Assembly (NCBI GenBank): GCA_001460835.1 | Contig: CYKH01001770.1 | Location: 1 to 55,104 of the forward strand | Origin: Bodo saltans | Taxonomy: Eukaryota; Euglenozoa; Kinetoplastea; Eubodonida; Bodonidae | Length of the DNA stretch: 55,104 nucleotides | Direction: 5' to 3' | Shown: piece by piece, positions 11,401-22,300 of the stretch | How the letters are laid out: every line of letters starts with the position of its first letter | How positions within the stretch are numbered: the stretch's first letter is position 1 | Program-made: the position numbers and the translations under genes | Notes under the pieces: model-generated | Databases searched by the model: none | The model's input: the letters and a program-made list of their open reading frames with translations, nothing else | What the model was told of the DNA's origin: nothing

Positions 11401-14400
11401 CTGCACAAGTGGCCCTAAAGTGGCGGAATTTATTCCTCACGCGATTGATTGACGTGGTGTCAGGTTCGGTGATGGACGACGGGGAGGGTTGCATCTGCGT
11501 GCTTGCACCCCGTGTCTCCATCCGTGCCCTGCGACTGATCTGTCAACTGCCCTTTGATGTTCTGTCGTCCCTTGAGGAGAATCAGCAACAAACATTGCAG
11601 GACCTCACCGCTGTGCTGCAGATCCTTGCCCAAATGGAAGCAAACTCGACAGCAGGATCGGACGCCAAGAAAGCGTTGCACTCCGCATGGACGGAGCTTG
11701 ATACGTTAGACGAGCATCAAGCGGTGTTTCATGTTCGCAGTGAAGACAAGCAACAAGACGACGATGCAGAGGATGCAGACATCGTCCCTCGCCTAGGGAG
11801 CAGCAGCAACACCACTGAATCTGCAGAAGGCGACTCTCTTTGTCCCCTCAACTGTCCTTCCTGCGGGGGACCGTGGGGTTCATGCGACCACGCGGCTCCA
11901 GTCACCTACTGTGAACTGTTAGATGCCGCACTACGACGCCAATCTATCCCATCGGCGTATTCAGGTTGGAGGGGGTCGTGGAGTGAACCCGCTACCAGCT
12001 TCGAATGGGAGTTGCAGCAAGTGGGCGACGCCTCGTCTACCAACNNNNNNNNNNNNNNNNNNNNNNNNNNNNNNNNNNNNNNNNNNNNNNNNNNNNNNNN
12101 NNNNNNNNNNNNNNNNNNNNNNNNNNNNNNNNNNNNNNNNNNNNNNNNNNNNNNNNNNNNNNNNNNNNNNNNNNNNNNNNNNNNNNNNNNNNNNNNNNNN
12201 NNNNNNNNNNNNNNNNNNNNNNNNNNNNNNNNNNNNNNNNNNNNNNNNNNNNNNNNNNNNNNNNNNNNNNNNNNNNNNNNNNNNNNNNNNNNNNNNNNNN
12301 NNNNNNNNNNNNNNNNNNNNNNNNNNNNNNNNNNNNNNNNNNNNAACGCCGCTGCCTTCTCGTCCCACAAGCTGAAGAGCCACGCGTACACATACGATGT
12401 TCTTCGTAGCTCTCTTAAAGAGGAGGGGGACGCACAAGTCTACCACAGCCTTCAGCATTCTGTGTTGCCACTTCCTACCATGTCTCTCAAGAAGGTGATG
12501 GCTGCACACAAGGCGGATATTAAGAAGGCGACAAGCGCAGCCGCTGCTGGAGGAGTCACTCGGTTGGTTCTGCCAGCGGCGCTAGGACTTCCGCAGGGCA
12601 TGTTCGACGGAGACCACGAGGCAGTACTGCGCATGCTGAGCGCTCGTCTAGGGTTTACGGTTGAGGGTGCTGCCGGAGCTGCTGCTGCTGCTGGTAGCCC
12701 GTCGGGGTCGCCCACGTCGCCAAATGCCCAACTAGACTGCACAGAATCGGTCGTTCGGTCTGCCGTTCAAATGCTAGCGTCCCGTGCCCTTCTGTCGTGG
12801 CTGCCGGGGCTTATTCAAACCGGTGTGTTCTCCGTGAAGGCTGCAGGTGCAGTCGTGGCGAAGCTTCAGCATGCTGAAGACAGCTGGATGCGTGAGTGGA
12901 GCAACGCCCTGTCCAAGGAGCAGATTGAGGGCCTCTTGGAGTCCACTCTGCACGCGCTTCACCATTCCCAAGACGAAGGGCAAACGATTCCGTCGTCGGT
13001 GTCGTCGGTTGCTGCTCTTGGTACGGTGGCTCTGCATCTCCTTTCTATTGCCTCTCTTCCTAGAGAGCGTGTCACCCAACTGCGAGGTGTGTTGGTCGCT
13101 GGCCTCGCGAGAGGTTGTAGCACGTGGAGGAGCGTGCACCGAGATCGTATGCTCTCTAGTTTGTTATCGTGTTTCGAATCTTTCCGTGGAGATTCTTCCG
13201 TCAACACAACCCCCGTCCTCAAGTTGCTTTCTCAGCAACCAACGCTGCACAACCAACAAAGGTTGACGATCTTTGCTGCACTGCACGCGGTGGAGTCCGG
13301 CCAGCGCCACGCTGCGGTGACCGCCGCGAACTGGGTCACTCATGCGCTTCACCACATGAATCAAGGAAAGCCGTTGGCACAATTCTTTGATCGCTTCCAC
13401 CCTGACCACGCGCCCCACCTTGTGGTCCTACCGGACACAAAGCTCAACGACAACGGCGAGCTTATGGTGGGCCAGGTACGTGGAAGTGTTGCCGTGTACC
13501 CCAACCGAGGGGGCAAGTACTACTACGAGATGGTCCTGCCTCCTAACTACAGCGACCGACAGAAAACGATTGTGATGGGATGGGGCTCGAAACTGCACGA
13601 GGTGCAGGGCTCCTCCCAGCATGTAGGGTCCGACTTCCACTCCTGGGGTTTCAACGGGCGGAATCGTATTCGACTTCTCACCGGAGAGCAAGAGATTGCA
13701 GTCCCGCACAACACAGTGTCTGGGGATGTCATTGGGTCGCTGTTGGATTTAGAGAGAAAGCAGATGTGCTGGTCCATCAACGGGGAGCTTCTGCAGTGGG
13801 TCGATATTCCCTTGCAAGGGGACGGTGAACCGATCTACCCGTACGTAAGTGCGTCGGTCGACCCCCATTTTGTGCTGGTGCTTCTCAACGAAACGCAGTA
13901 TCTGCCTGAAGGGTTCACGGAGTTTACAAGCAACTTAGATGACCCCAATCTGCGCGAGGCCAGCACCACTGCACCACCACAGTCGTTCACGTTTTACAAG
14001 GAGCTAACGAGCCTAGTGAATGAATTGAGCAATAGCGGCCTTCGCATCGAGGAGCTGGTAGTGGTGCGTGACGTCGAGGTAGATGCTGCTACACCACTCC
14101 CTGTGGACCCAGCAACGGACTACGTTGACCGCTCTATAGCGCTCCTGCCACAGTATCCACACATTTGCAATTACCTCCTCGGTGCGCTCGATAGTATTCG
14201 TGGCACCACAACGCCATCGGACTGCGAAGAAGAAGAAGTTCAGCGAATTCGCGAAGTGACGCTCCGATCACTTTCGCGATGTGATTTGGATGCGACCATT
14301 ATTCCGTATCTTCGACATTTGTTCTGCCTGAATGCCATGTCGACGGTTGTGGCAAAACGGACCGACTTGATTCGTGACTCTCCGTTCTTGTGGGGTTTGT

Positions 14401-15881
14401 ATCATCAAGCAAGAGATTTGTTATTTTTCTCTGCTCGATGGGCGTTGATTGATGTGCATCTTTCTCGAAAATTAAACCGCAGCGGCGATCGCCGTCCGCT
14501 GGTCGTCACGATTGACCGTCGTCGTGCCATGTCGATTGCGGAGACGAAGCGCAGCCTCCCACCCACAACCATTGCGCCCCTCCCTGCGAACGTTGTGGAC
14601 GATGTTCTTCGTCACTCTGTTGTCGGTCAAATGTTCCAAGGAATGACAGGGAAGGAAGTCTACACGTACTTGACCATGTTTACAGTGCAACTTCAGGACA
14701 ACATCACCGAGGACGCAGGCGGTGTCACGCGCAGTATGCTGTCGTTGCTGTGCGACGAGTTGATGTGGTCGTACCCTCAACAGCAGCAGCAATCCACCGT
14801 CGTCGCCCCGACAACGGATGACGAGGAAGAAGAGGAGAGGATGGAACCACAACAAGCCGCTGCGATCATCACCATGTCCGGAGGCAAGGTGGAACCTGTG
14901 GTGCCGTTATTTATCCCTACGGACCACTCGACCTACTTCAACCTTGTACCAAACATGAAGTGGCTCGCAACGCTCACAACAGAACAAGAAGCATTAGCGA
15001 TGCAGTTGTACGAGTGGCTAGGAAAGCTGTTCGGCAACGCAGTGTTAGCAGGCACGCTGGTGTACGCCCTTAATTTCCCGCGTTTGATTTGGAAATTCTT
15101 GGCGCGCGAGGAGGCCACCATGGAGGACTTTTACGCGGATTGCAGCGACTCGGATCGCGGAGCGATCAACGATGATGACTTCTTGTTATCCGACGAGGAT
15201 TTTTATCGACTTCCTGGCGTGAGGCAACATCACATGGCAGCCCACGACCAGGCTGCAGCGACAGCGTCGTTGATGCATGACGACGAGGATGATGAGCACG
15301 ATGGGGAGCTGGTGTCGTCTGACGCCGACCTTGTCGACACACCAACGTCGCCTGTCCCGGGCGGTGGTGAGGGGTCAGGCATGTCAGAGGTCGTGCGACA
15401 GCGCATTGCCTCGGCGCGACGGTTGGCTGCTTCCCAAGGCCTCTTGCACCAGTACGACAAGGTGCTAGAAAAAATCCGCAGCGGGTTTGAGTCGGTCGTC
15501 CCCGCTGCCGCAGTAGAACAGATGCGATGGGATGACGTGCGCCAACGCGTTTCAGGATCTGACGGAGTCACTGCTGCAGATATTTTAGCGAACATGGACA
15601 TGACATCGCTTTCTGCTTCGATGCAGGCGCAGTTGACACAAGTTGTGAACGCTCTCGCGCCCCCTGCCCGAAGCGCGCTTTTGCTCTTTGCGACTGGTCA
15701 GCGACGGCTGCCGGTACCAGAGAAGATTAGGGTGACCTGTGGTGATGACCCGAACGAATTGCCAACCGCCCACACGTGCTCACCGATATCAATGATGCTG
15801 CAGCCATACCGAAGTACAACGGAGTTTATCGAAAAACTGAGCCTGTCGTTGGCTCATGTCTACGAGTTTGGGTTCGTTTAG
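5478..15881 (+). CDS. giant SPRY-domain HECT-type E3 ubiquitin ligase
   Basis: About 3467 residues, including 100 unknown ones across an N gap. HECT ligases take ubiquitin from an E2 onto their own Cys and then pass it to a substrate. The C-terminal ~420 residues form the HECT domain: an N-lobe with DAGGVTRSMLSLLCDEL, then LLLFATGQRRLP, then LPTAHTCSPISM. The catalytic Cys is residue 3434, about 34 residues from the C-terminus, as usual for the family. Upstream are three SPRY-like regions, at about residues 1268-1375, 1693-1845 and 2650-2810; the last is the clearest (WGFNGRNRIRLL and CWSINGELLQW). A small Cys/His cluster (CPLNCPSCGGPWGSCDH) near residue 2120 could bind zinc. The rest is mostly helical-looking with Ala/Ser/Thr runs. 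The combination of SPRY and HECT recalls HERC1-like ligases, but no RCC1 repeats were recognised. ATG 5478 is the first after the T-rich acceptor region. Confidence 0.88.
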   Translation: MPSSTSSQSASRAFAPPVVGGDGSGHFGCVVVNERPASIAFDMVASLPPARLCKDAWPLLSSEKRWRRSAIRKIPSAVYGVQTEGGRPGEVDEHVLAGGVSAAADAYAAIPDPLTTVAPFRSVLYQCTYQQRMEVLGRHVTDSLEQQGVLVPAVPPAATTTTTGATATTTNTPTAAGNRGATGRGGASAIRRGSAITTTTRRSSAGGRASGGTAAAAAAAAATQANISVDGSTCEPMTISTLLTCPTQKKEDFKVVNAVLYQVILPIVVVPTRGTDGRPSDDAHEDSSAIPPPPSSTLEAVAQSSVEKELGTLLHVAATSKGPKFHQYANAVLQVLSVLGAFMERSSAAISLNVATTPPIIASGKVDEVQQIWEIAGFCVLAVLRIAQRVYTELPSEAKALQELWYGRLIVPLLHLTPLFLWHDNHLRHLAPVLKSITIPESLDDSVGALAAPAATASAITSVTIDGHPTVNRSGLVAEDQAAAAAGFEQIHFDEHVQIDNRPSISAAGGADAVRSFHNAPLGSRLRQRSPSSTAATSAAARTPGALAAQPTSWSAYVMMPYASRISVTVHTATRCETLKVCLIPEDSASSVVTAEVPLAAHRCSEEEEDEGRQHAGHDAAAAAAATTTPQRPTSGDAEAVAHDPEGESAQTDDEEHQWSTTPTSRLIESPVATECVTGVTARSAHALHEAGSVFVRCVGAGPYCHFQASVVGSVSLLLDTSCLSEARAALTHASLWVAEKLLESPTPVPASWLTAIRALLSGGGSIITTDSSASSGAGHLILNLSDMAIARSLRCRVSDAPKLRLIAAIAAHVCCLPSPQPSTPPTSVDTIMQSSAWTDIGKRCALYLERLSQINVPEATALATTLVTVSLPPKVPLSVTAALDAATQLLTSGVTCSDLTHFLRHRRNVAQQWVAGLTALTTTASRLQLREMHHVARVLRYWMRGGSTAATTSSSAESNTTTTPPVFAEVHPHHQHYLTRIIGCGDALSLEVRNAFQRLLSYLFQSLCVAIRRMTNSSCRSHPHRYVMADAEDGTLVMLTLSLLTAPLDTKDVAVVSQSRIAEQLLEVMPNFTEFGRTNSFRVDEENEAGMATLLQTLVDQWQTFGAVHPATSGSASSSSGRRSSRRGPSSGSSEPRNTFPHAQRGQNGAWMISSASRNPWNVAKYPILDVDSLAAASSANDDGRPTSQPGSFPFVEVAVKCPPSAGAAATATTPPGSSSRASSSAASQSTSATAAPFIVALVGCNPSATPAGTDASALPTAITSARTMPAPEEHAGSFFIHFDGGLTITDDNLSVTKLPWIVLQDEDVLGLGCSFNARTQRWELHLWLNGIRLAVSNIHAPLLFLGVGVGDRRQGGASSGQASQQHTTVEVSFCASEVHERVWHQSCLEGLGKALLLPTQHEVALYASHAYVVLMSRCARLVSKWRRAAAAAAPSSSATEVPLSPVVPMSPISSGAGNGTFQSSGFQQHAFHALIEGGSQRLCDNIHAVVAVLEQLPSRTAKPASSSSSSVAPTARLKALAAQHVYNTLLLYWVGALRVLSRIYGFHVETVAALGRVVTCESLDVGIRLTTMQLLSSALDDMSLVAQISTSSPPPEELWNLCLRQSAQTTSSVYTPRFTETTIGPKLMLEESGKTVATQPAHRNASNVKNSAYGLPSIPIIAKADIQQASSRLLHHAEGHHSNNATTSKSDVVSFSIRMARSGRTGSSLGRYYFAGAIGYPPTSANNIFTDYMRGMGDRCFLLPDYASEVPTHMNKSELERYRRHWLTPGAEGSNADAVIFGSGDLITVLVDTKKRTIAFQRNSLPLGILYQDLKAEVMDIYPFVCLYNGDATATFQTRPSEVGIRSRVLVRQLLRAWPESFAPKLLTLIDDRDPVSMRVLQSDGNDLVVMQRAAFAQSTASSSNSSSRNGGGTVTTVSTVPRYHFVRLHGDHVEATDADGRNRFFPADSMVPDYSSETTAFYDIPADTPVLAAQVALKWRNLFLTRLIDVVSGSVMDDGEGCICVLAPRVSIRALRLICQLPFDVLSSLEENQQQTLQDLTAVLQILAQMEANSTAGSDAKKALHSAWTELDTLDEHQAVFHVRSEDKQQDDDAEDADIVPRLGSSSNTTESAEGDSLCPLNCPSCGGPWGSCDHAAPVTYCELLDAALRRQSIPSAYSGWRGSWSEPATSFEWELQQVGDASSTNXXXXXXXXXXXXXXXXXXXXXXXXXXXXXXXXXXXXXXXXXXXXXXXXXXXXXXXXXXXXXXXXXXXXXXXXXXXXXXXXXXXXXXXXXXXXXXXXXXXXNAAAFSSHKLKSHAYTYDVLRSSLKEEGDAQVYHSLQHSVLPLPTMSLKKVMAAHKADIKKATSAAAAGGVTRLVLPAALGLPQGMFDGDHEAVLRMLSARLGFTVEGAAGAAAAAGSPSGSPTSPNAQLDCTESVVRSAVQMLASRALLSWLPGLIQTGVFSVKAAGAVVAKLQHAEDSWMREWSNALSKEQIEGLLESTLHALHHSQDEGQTIPSSVSSVAALGTVALHLLSIASLPRERVTQLRGVLVAGLARGCSTWRSVHRDRMLSSLLSCFESFRGDSSVNTTPVLKLLSQQPTLHNQQRLTIFAALHAVESGQRHAAVTAANWVTHALHHMNQGKPLAQFFDRFHPDHAPHLVVLPDTKLNDNGELMVGQVRGSVAVYPNRGGKYYYEMVLPPNYSDRQKTIVMGWGSKLHEVQGSSQHVGSDFHSWGFNGRNRIRLLTGEQEIAVPHNTVSGDVIGSLLDLERKQMCWSINGELLQWVDIPLQGDGEPIYPYVSASVDPHFVLVLLNETQYLPEGFTEFTSNLDDPNLREASTTAPPQSFTFYKELTSLVNELSNSGLRIEELVVVRDVEVDAATPLPVDPATDYVDRSIALLPQYPHICNYLLGALDSIRGTTTPSDCEEEEVQRIREVTLRSLSRCDLDATIIPYLRHLFCLNAMSTVVAKRTDLIRDSPFLWGLYHQARDLLFFSARWALIDVHLSRKLNRSGDRRPLVVTIDRRRAMSIAETKRSLPPTTIAPLPANVVDDVLRHSVVGQMFQGMTGKEVYTYLTMFTVQLQDNITEDAGGVTRSMLSLLCDELMWSYPQQQQQSTVVAPTTDDEEEEERMEPQQAAAIITMSGGKVEPVVPLFIPTDHSTYFNLVPNMKWLATLTTEQEALAMQLYEWLGKLFGNAVLAGTLVYALNFPRLIWKFLAREEATMEDFYADCSDSDRGAINDDDFLLSDEDFYRLPGVRQHHMAAHDQAAATASLMHDDEDDEHDGELVSSDADLVDTPTSPVPGGGEGSGMSEVVRQRIASARRLAASQGLLHQYDKVLEKIRSGFESVVPAAAVEQMRWDDVRQRVSGSDGVTAADILANMDMTSLSASMQAQLTQVVNALAPPARSALLLFATGQRRLPVPEKIRVTCGDDPNELPTAHTCSPISMMLQPYRSTTEFIEKLSLSLAHVYEFGFV
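12045..12344. other. 300-base assembly gap
   Basis: A run of 300 Ns inside the HECT ligase gene. The reading frame is open and in phase on both sides, but the round size suggests a placeholder, so the true length is unknown. Confidence 0.95.
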
Positions 15882-16359
15882 AGGAAACAGACAGGCGGCA
15901 ATTTTCGCACAACAGATCAAGATTGGCGCGCCCGCTTTGCAGTAGAAGTTTTGCACAGAAAATACGTTTTGCTCGAGAAGAGGAGTTTTTGACAACCAAA
16001 GTTCCTAGAAAACGAAAAGGAGAAATCCTGCTTGGGAAGGTGAAAACGAAAACAAAACCAACAAATTATTCACACGATGCTCGCAATTTCGCAGAAACAT
16101 AACCTTGACATATTGTCGACATCTGTGATGACTGTATCGCATCGTGCTTTTTTTTTCTTTGCTGCAGCTTAGAAGTTTTTCGCGACTTTGCCAGCATAGG
16201 TTCAATCGAGAGATCGAAGTGACTTTCAGCTACAGAGAAGCACTAACAGAAGAGAAATCAAAGAAAAAAAAGAAAAGAAGCAATTCAAACTCTTCTTTTT
16301 TTGTGTAGACAACAACAATCAAACCCAAGCCCACCCCATACAATTTCTTACATTTTATC
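15882..16359 (+). other. spacer before the FN3 giant gene
   Basis: A 478-base spacer. It contains a T-run ending in a CTGCAG acceptor-like site at about 16147-16167 and a second, stronger pyrimidine run ending at 16308. No ATG occurs between either site and the gene start. No gene was seen. Confidence 0.55.
16290..16308 (+). promoter_or_regulatory. candidate spliced-leader acceptor for the FN3 giant
   Basis: An almost pure pyrimidine run ends in GTGTAG, with AG at 16307-16308, 51 bases before the ATG at 16360. This matches the polypyrimidine-AG arrangement used for trans-splicing in kinetoplastids. The call rests on sequence only. Confidence 0.55.
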
Positions 16360-19300
16360 ATGTCCAGCAACACCGAAGCGACGAACAGCAACGACAACAC
16401 AATGATTGAAGGCGCCGTAGTTCGTATTCCTACCGACCCAACATTCGATTTAGCCGCTGCTCAGGCCGCGCTCGAGTGCCAGGCGTTACTCTGGCGCACG
16501 GATGAAATGTTTGCAGAGTTTGGCTTTCACCTGTCTCACCCCTCCACCCAAATTCAGATTGGCAAATGGCACCTTCGCGTGCAGACAGAGGGGAAGGCAA
16601 ACGACGTTGCGTATGATGATGAACTGTCGACAACGAAGACGACCAAGATGGTGAAGCTGAAGCCCTCCACTGCGTACCTGTTCAAGACCCGCGTGTTCTC
16701 GGACACGCATCAGTCTTGGGGCCCGTGGTCCACGGAAGCTCGCCTCATGACCTTGGCGACGGTGGTAACGTCGATCAAGGAGATTGGTGAGGACTACGTG
16801 CGGTTGATGTGGGATCGCCCCCTCCGTCAAGATAAGAACATCGCCGAGGAGATCAATCCAGAGGCCACCCGAGCCATCGCGGATATTCAAGACTTTAAGC
16901 TTCTTGTGGTACGTGAGTCCGACAAGGTGCAAGAATTCTTTGATGTGTTCGCTGCGGGTGTACGAACGTATACCCTTCACGAGCTCCGCCCCGCGACAGC
17001 GTACATCGTCTTCGCGGAGTACATGACGCTGTCAGGCTCAGCAAAGCAGTCGTACGAGGTGTGCCGCTTCTACACGCAAGCATCTCACGAATCGAAGTTG
17101 AAGCGACGCGGTGAGGACACCTTCACGGTGGAGTGGGCTCGTGCCCCCCTCCCAGACCACACCGTCGGCTACCTCCTCCCCGACTCTACCATCCATCGGT
17201 TTGAAGTGACCGTAGAGGGCGACGGCGCCGATGAGCAGCCGGTGGAACTGGCCGCATCGACAAAGCATTTCACTGCCTCAAGTCTTTGCCCTGGCGCAAC
17301 CTATGCGTTCCGCGTGCGTTGTCTGACCAAAGAAGGCCGATGGGGGGCTCGCGCTAAGCCGTTGATGATTCGCTTAGCGGATCGTCCGACGGTACGCCCG
17401 GTTGCCATCGGAGAGACGTTTTTGTCGGTAGGTTGGACCCGTCCTCATCATGAAGTAGACGAAACGAAAGTAGAATTTGAAATTAGTCATCCATTGACGG
17501 GTTATCGCAGATCCCACGTACTGGAGATTGCTTCAGATGAGAAGGATCGCGTCGTGCATATTGATGCACTACAGTCCGGCACGGTGTATGATGTGACCCT
17601 GCGCACATTCCTAGTCAACGAGTGGGGCCTCTGGTGTGAGCCTCGCCGTATTCGCACATCACCAAAGACGTCGGTCGTGTTCAAGGAGCGTGGAGAGGAC
17701 TTCTTGACGGTAGACTGGTCCAACAACTTGTTCGGCATCGCAGAGGAAGAAAAGCGCGTGATGAGCCAAGAAGGTCGCTACTTGTTCAAGGTCAGCCGTG
17801 TGGATTCCGATGGCGATCGCCAGCCTATTCTCGAGGAGGAGATTCAACGGAAGACTCACGGTGATGGACTTCGCATTGGTTCGCTTGTCCCTGATACGCA
17901 GTATGAAGTGAAGTGCGCTGCGTGGCAACGGAACCCAATCACCAAGTCGGAGGGGTGGGGCGAATTTAGCGCTCCCCTTCTCACACAGACCCTTCAGTCG
18001 GTTGCGTTACAAGTGCTTGATGTTGGCGAAGACTTTGCGCAGCTCTCTTGGCGTCGCTCCCTTCGGACGGATGCGGGCAAGTCCATTGTCTCTCCCTCCG
18101 CTGGAGGAAACTCTCAGCATGTGTGGATGGATCTTAAATACGAGATCGTCGTGGGATGCTTAGACACTGGCAACGACTGTCTCGTCCACAAAGAAGTCCT
18201 CGATACGACATACACGATCACGAACCTCCTTCCGAACACCAACTACGTGATCTCAGTGCGCGCATGCGACGAGAAGGAGCAGTGGGGCTTATGGTGCCGT
18301 CTGTTGCTTCGCACCCTGCCCGCCATTGAAACGTCGATCCACGAAGTCGGCGAAGACTTCCTTCGCCTTATGTGGCAGCGTAACAGTGATCGCGAGTCCG
18401 AGACGCCTCTGGTTGCGGAGGAGCAAGCCGCTGTCATCGGTGGCCCTGCTGCCGGTGGCGAGATCACCGCACGCCACACCACGCCACGCTCGGTGGAGCA
18501 GTACGTGGCCCAATACGCCGTGTTTGTGTTCAGCGACGACGTGCAAGAGGTCCACGTGCCACACAAAGAGGCGCAGTACTACCGCGGAGGCAATTCTGAG
18601 AGCGCTGTCCTGGAACACGTTGCGAGCCACCACTCATCCTGCCGCATCGGTGGCCTCCTCCCCGATCGTGACTACGTCATGGTCGTGCGTGCTTTGACGT
18701 CAAGTGGAAAGTGGGGGCTGTGGAGCGCAGCGAGGCGGTTCCGCACCGTCTCGCAGTTCCGCATTCCTGTGAACTTTTTGAGCATTGGCGAGAACTATGT
18801 ACATATTGTTTGGAACCGAGATGAGCACCCTGCAGTGGATGCTGACGTTGTCCTCGGAGATTTTACCGTCGTCGCCCAACAACTTCGGATTGTTGGCGTG
18901 GACACGCAATACTCCAAGGACCACGCCCTAGAAGCCGATCTCCGCGAGCTGAAGTTGTACGGCCTCAGCCCCACTACCGCGTATTACATTCAGCTGCGTG
19001 CATGCAGTAAGACGGGTGAGTGGGGGCTGTGGAGCACCCCAGTTCACATCTTAACGCGTGCCACAATCACCACACGTCCTGTGGAGGTGGCGGAGGACTA
19101 CCTTGTGCTTTCTTGGGAGCGCAAGCGTGCCCCCAACCCAAAGAACTATCCTACCGGTAAGGGCCTCGTGACGTCCTACCACTTACGCGTCTCTAACGCC
19201 GCCGAGGGCGTGTGCATGGAGACCTTCCTGGGCGACGGTGATTGCCCGTACCGCATTGCTGGCCTGAAGCCCGACACGTACTACTGCGTGGAGCTGAAGG

Positions 19301-22300
19301 CGAACTACAACGATGAGGAGTGGGGGTTGTGGAGCACCCCCTTGTGGTGCCTTACAATGCGGCACTTAGACGTCAAGACGCAGCTCATCTCCGAAGAATT
19401 CTGCACGGTGAAGGTCATCCGGCCGTCGCAGAACAAGCGCCTCCCAGAAGACGACGGCAACCGCGTGACCGAGGACCGAGTCATTGCGTTTGGTCAAGTG
19501 CGATCCCACTGCATGTTGTGCGTGACGACACCACCTGCAGCGCAAGCACCTCACCACGCCGCCGCAAGTGGTGCTCGCAGCTCTCGCCCGAGCGTGAGCG
19601 CTGCCCTCCCCGCGGACTGCCTCGGACATCGCCTTGTCTATCAAGTCGAGCTTATCTGTGAGCACGAGGAACTCATTCACACCATCCCTAACCTCAAGGC
19701 GAATACGATGTACCACGCAAGTGTTCGCTCCAAGCTCGACGCCTCGGAGTGGGGCATGTGGAGCAGCCCCAGCCTTCGTTTTGCCAGCGTGCCCACCATC
19801 TCCGTCGGCTTTGCGGCGATTGGCGAGAACTACATCACTGCGGAGTGGCGCCGTGGAGCCCAGAACATTCCTCCAGCGCTTCTCTCGAAGGTGCAGTGCG
19901 GCCTCGGTATCATCTCCAAGTCCCGCCTCAAGCTGCGTGACATGAGCGGCGGTAGCGCCACACGAATCTTCGACATTGACAGCAGTGCCAACCAACTGTA
20001 CATCGACGACCTTGCCCCTGCCTCCACCTACGCCATTTCCGTCCAGACGTTCAACGACAACTTTGCATGGGGCATGTGGAGCGAGGATGCTAAGGTCCGC
20101 ACGGTGCCCAGCATGGACATCGTTGTGGAGCACATCACCGAAGATGCCGTGTGGGTTAGCTGGAATCGCCGCCCAGATTTATCACAGCCGATCGCCCACG
20201 ACACTGTCCTGAACGTGGACAGCAACGTCAAGAACTACGAAGTCAAGATTGTCGGCGATGGCCACTTCTGCTTCGCTCGTGAACTAGAGAGCAATAAATT
20301 GTTCTTCCGTGGCCTCCAGCCCGACACCATCTACGAGCTTAAAGTGCGTGCCTTGAACAAGAACGATGGCCACTGGGGTTTGTGGTCGTCGCAGTACTTC
20401 CGCACCCAGCCCATGATGCGTATTACCTTTGGCAATATCGGTGAGCACTTTGCCGTGGTGGAATGGCGCCGTCATCTCCCTCAGTCCGCACACTGGGACC
20501 CCACTGCCACCTCCCTGGTGGAGGCCGAGGACGTCGTGCAGGAATTCCGTCTTAAGGTGGAGAAGGTTGGGGAGGAGCCCGTCATCCATGAGCTGTCCCC
20601 AAATGTGAGCTCCTTCCGCTTTACCAATCTTATGCCCTCGGCCGAGTATCGCGTGTGGATGTGCGCCAAGGGACACGAGGGCGTGTGGGGCCTTTGGAAC
20701 GAGGAGGCACGTGTTCGTACTCTGCCGCAACTAGACTTAAACGTCAAGGATATCGGCGAGGACTACGTGTCCGTGTCCTGGACACGCCTCAAGTGGGACG
20801 GCGACCGCGCTCCCGACGCTCCGGGCGTGAAGGTCTGGGAGATTGATGGTGCCGTCAGCGGGTACCACGTCAAGGTGCTTGATGCTGAGGGGAACGTATT
20901 CGCCCAGCAGCATCTCAGCTACACGACCACCTCGTGCACTCTGTCCCACTTGAACCTGAAGTCTATCTACAGCGTGCAGGTGTGTGCAAAGGATACCTAC
21001 AACGAGTGGGGCTTGTGGAGCGAAACTCGCCGCTTCGTCACCCTGCAGCCGGTGAAGATGAGCCTGCTGCGTATTGGAGAAGACCATGTCGACATCGAGT
21101 GGGGCCGTCGTGGGCAGATCCGCCGTCGCTTTATCACCGAGGTCGTCAGCGACGCTGAGATCGAAGATGGCGAAGACGACGACGACGATGGCACCAACAT
21201 TCCCATCCCCACCTCTGCTGGAAGTGACAATGCTGCAGCCTCTGGCAGCGAGGGTGATATGCTCGATCCTCTTGACCACCCTGCCGAAGATGTGTTCGAA
21301 GACTCTTTCGGCAGCGTCGCTGAGCTGGAAGAGGACATCATTCGTGGCGATGAAGTGGTGAAGCAGTGGCACGTGCGTGTCTACGGCCGCCGCATCTTTG
21401 GTGGCCAACCAGGATCAGAAGATTACGTTGAATTCTTTGTCGACACCGCCGTCACCAACTACCACATTGCTAGCCTCCTCCCGAAGGCGACGTACAGCCT
21501 CACGGTGCGTGCACAGAATATGCACGGAGAGTGGGGCCACTGGTGCCATCAAGAGACAGTAGTGACGATGCCGCTGTTGACCCTCGACTTGGACTACATT
21601 GGCGAGACCTTCCTGCTCGCATCCTGGGCGCGTCCAAAACACGATCACTCCCACCTGGTCTGCTTCCCGGCACCTATGGGCAACCACAATTACCAAGTTC
21701 AAATCCGCCCCATGGCCACGGAGGACCCGTTTAACGCACAGGAAGAGCCGTTGGTGGACGGTGCACGTGTGTACGAGACCACGCAGCCTTCCCTTCAGCT
21801 CAGTAACTTGAAGCCAGGATGCCGTTACCGTGTCACGGTACGGGAGGAAATGATCAACCCGTTGGAACCTGACGTCCGTCCACTTGTCCCTAACTTTGGT
21901 GTCTTCTGCGAGGCATCCATCGTGGAAACCATCGAGCCCACCTTTATTGACCCGAATGAGATCGGTGAAGACTACTGCGCTGTCAACTGGGGCCGCCGAG
22001 GCCGCAATCGTGCCTCTGCCCATTCCGAAGAGAATGAGGTGGTGGTGGCATCTCTCATCAAGAGCAAAGCCAAGGTCACTGGTTATGAAATCCAAGCAGT
22101 TCGTCTCGATGACAACGCGGACCAAGTGTACAAGGGTCCTCTTGCCTTAGAGCTGATGAAGTCCTTCCAGGGCGGTACTCAGGAGTTCAAGCTGGTGCAT
22201 CTCGCTCCAAACGCCATCTATGCCATCACCGCTCGGTCCCAGACCGAAGGTGGCTACTGGGGCTTGTGGAGCACTCCCTCCAAGTTTGTGACCCAGAAGC

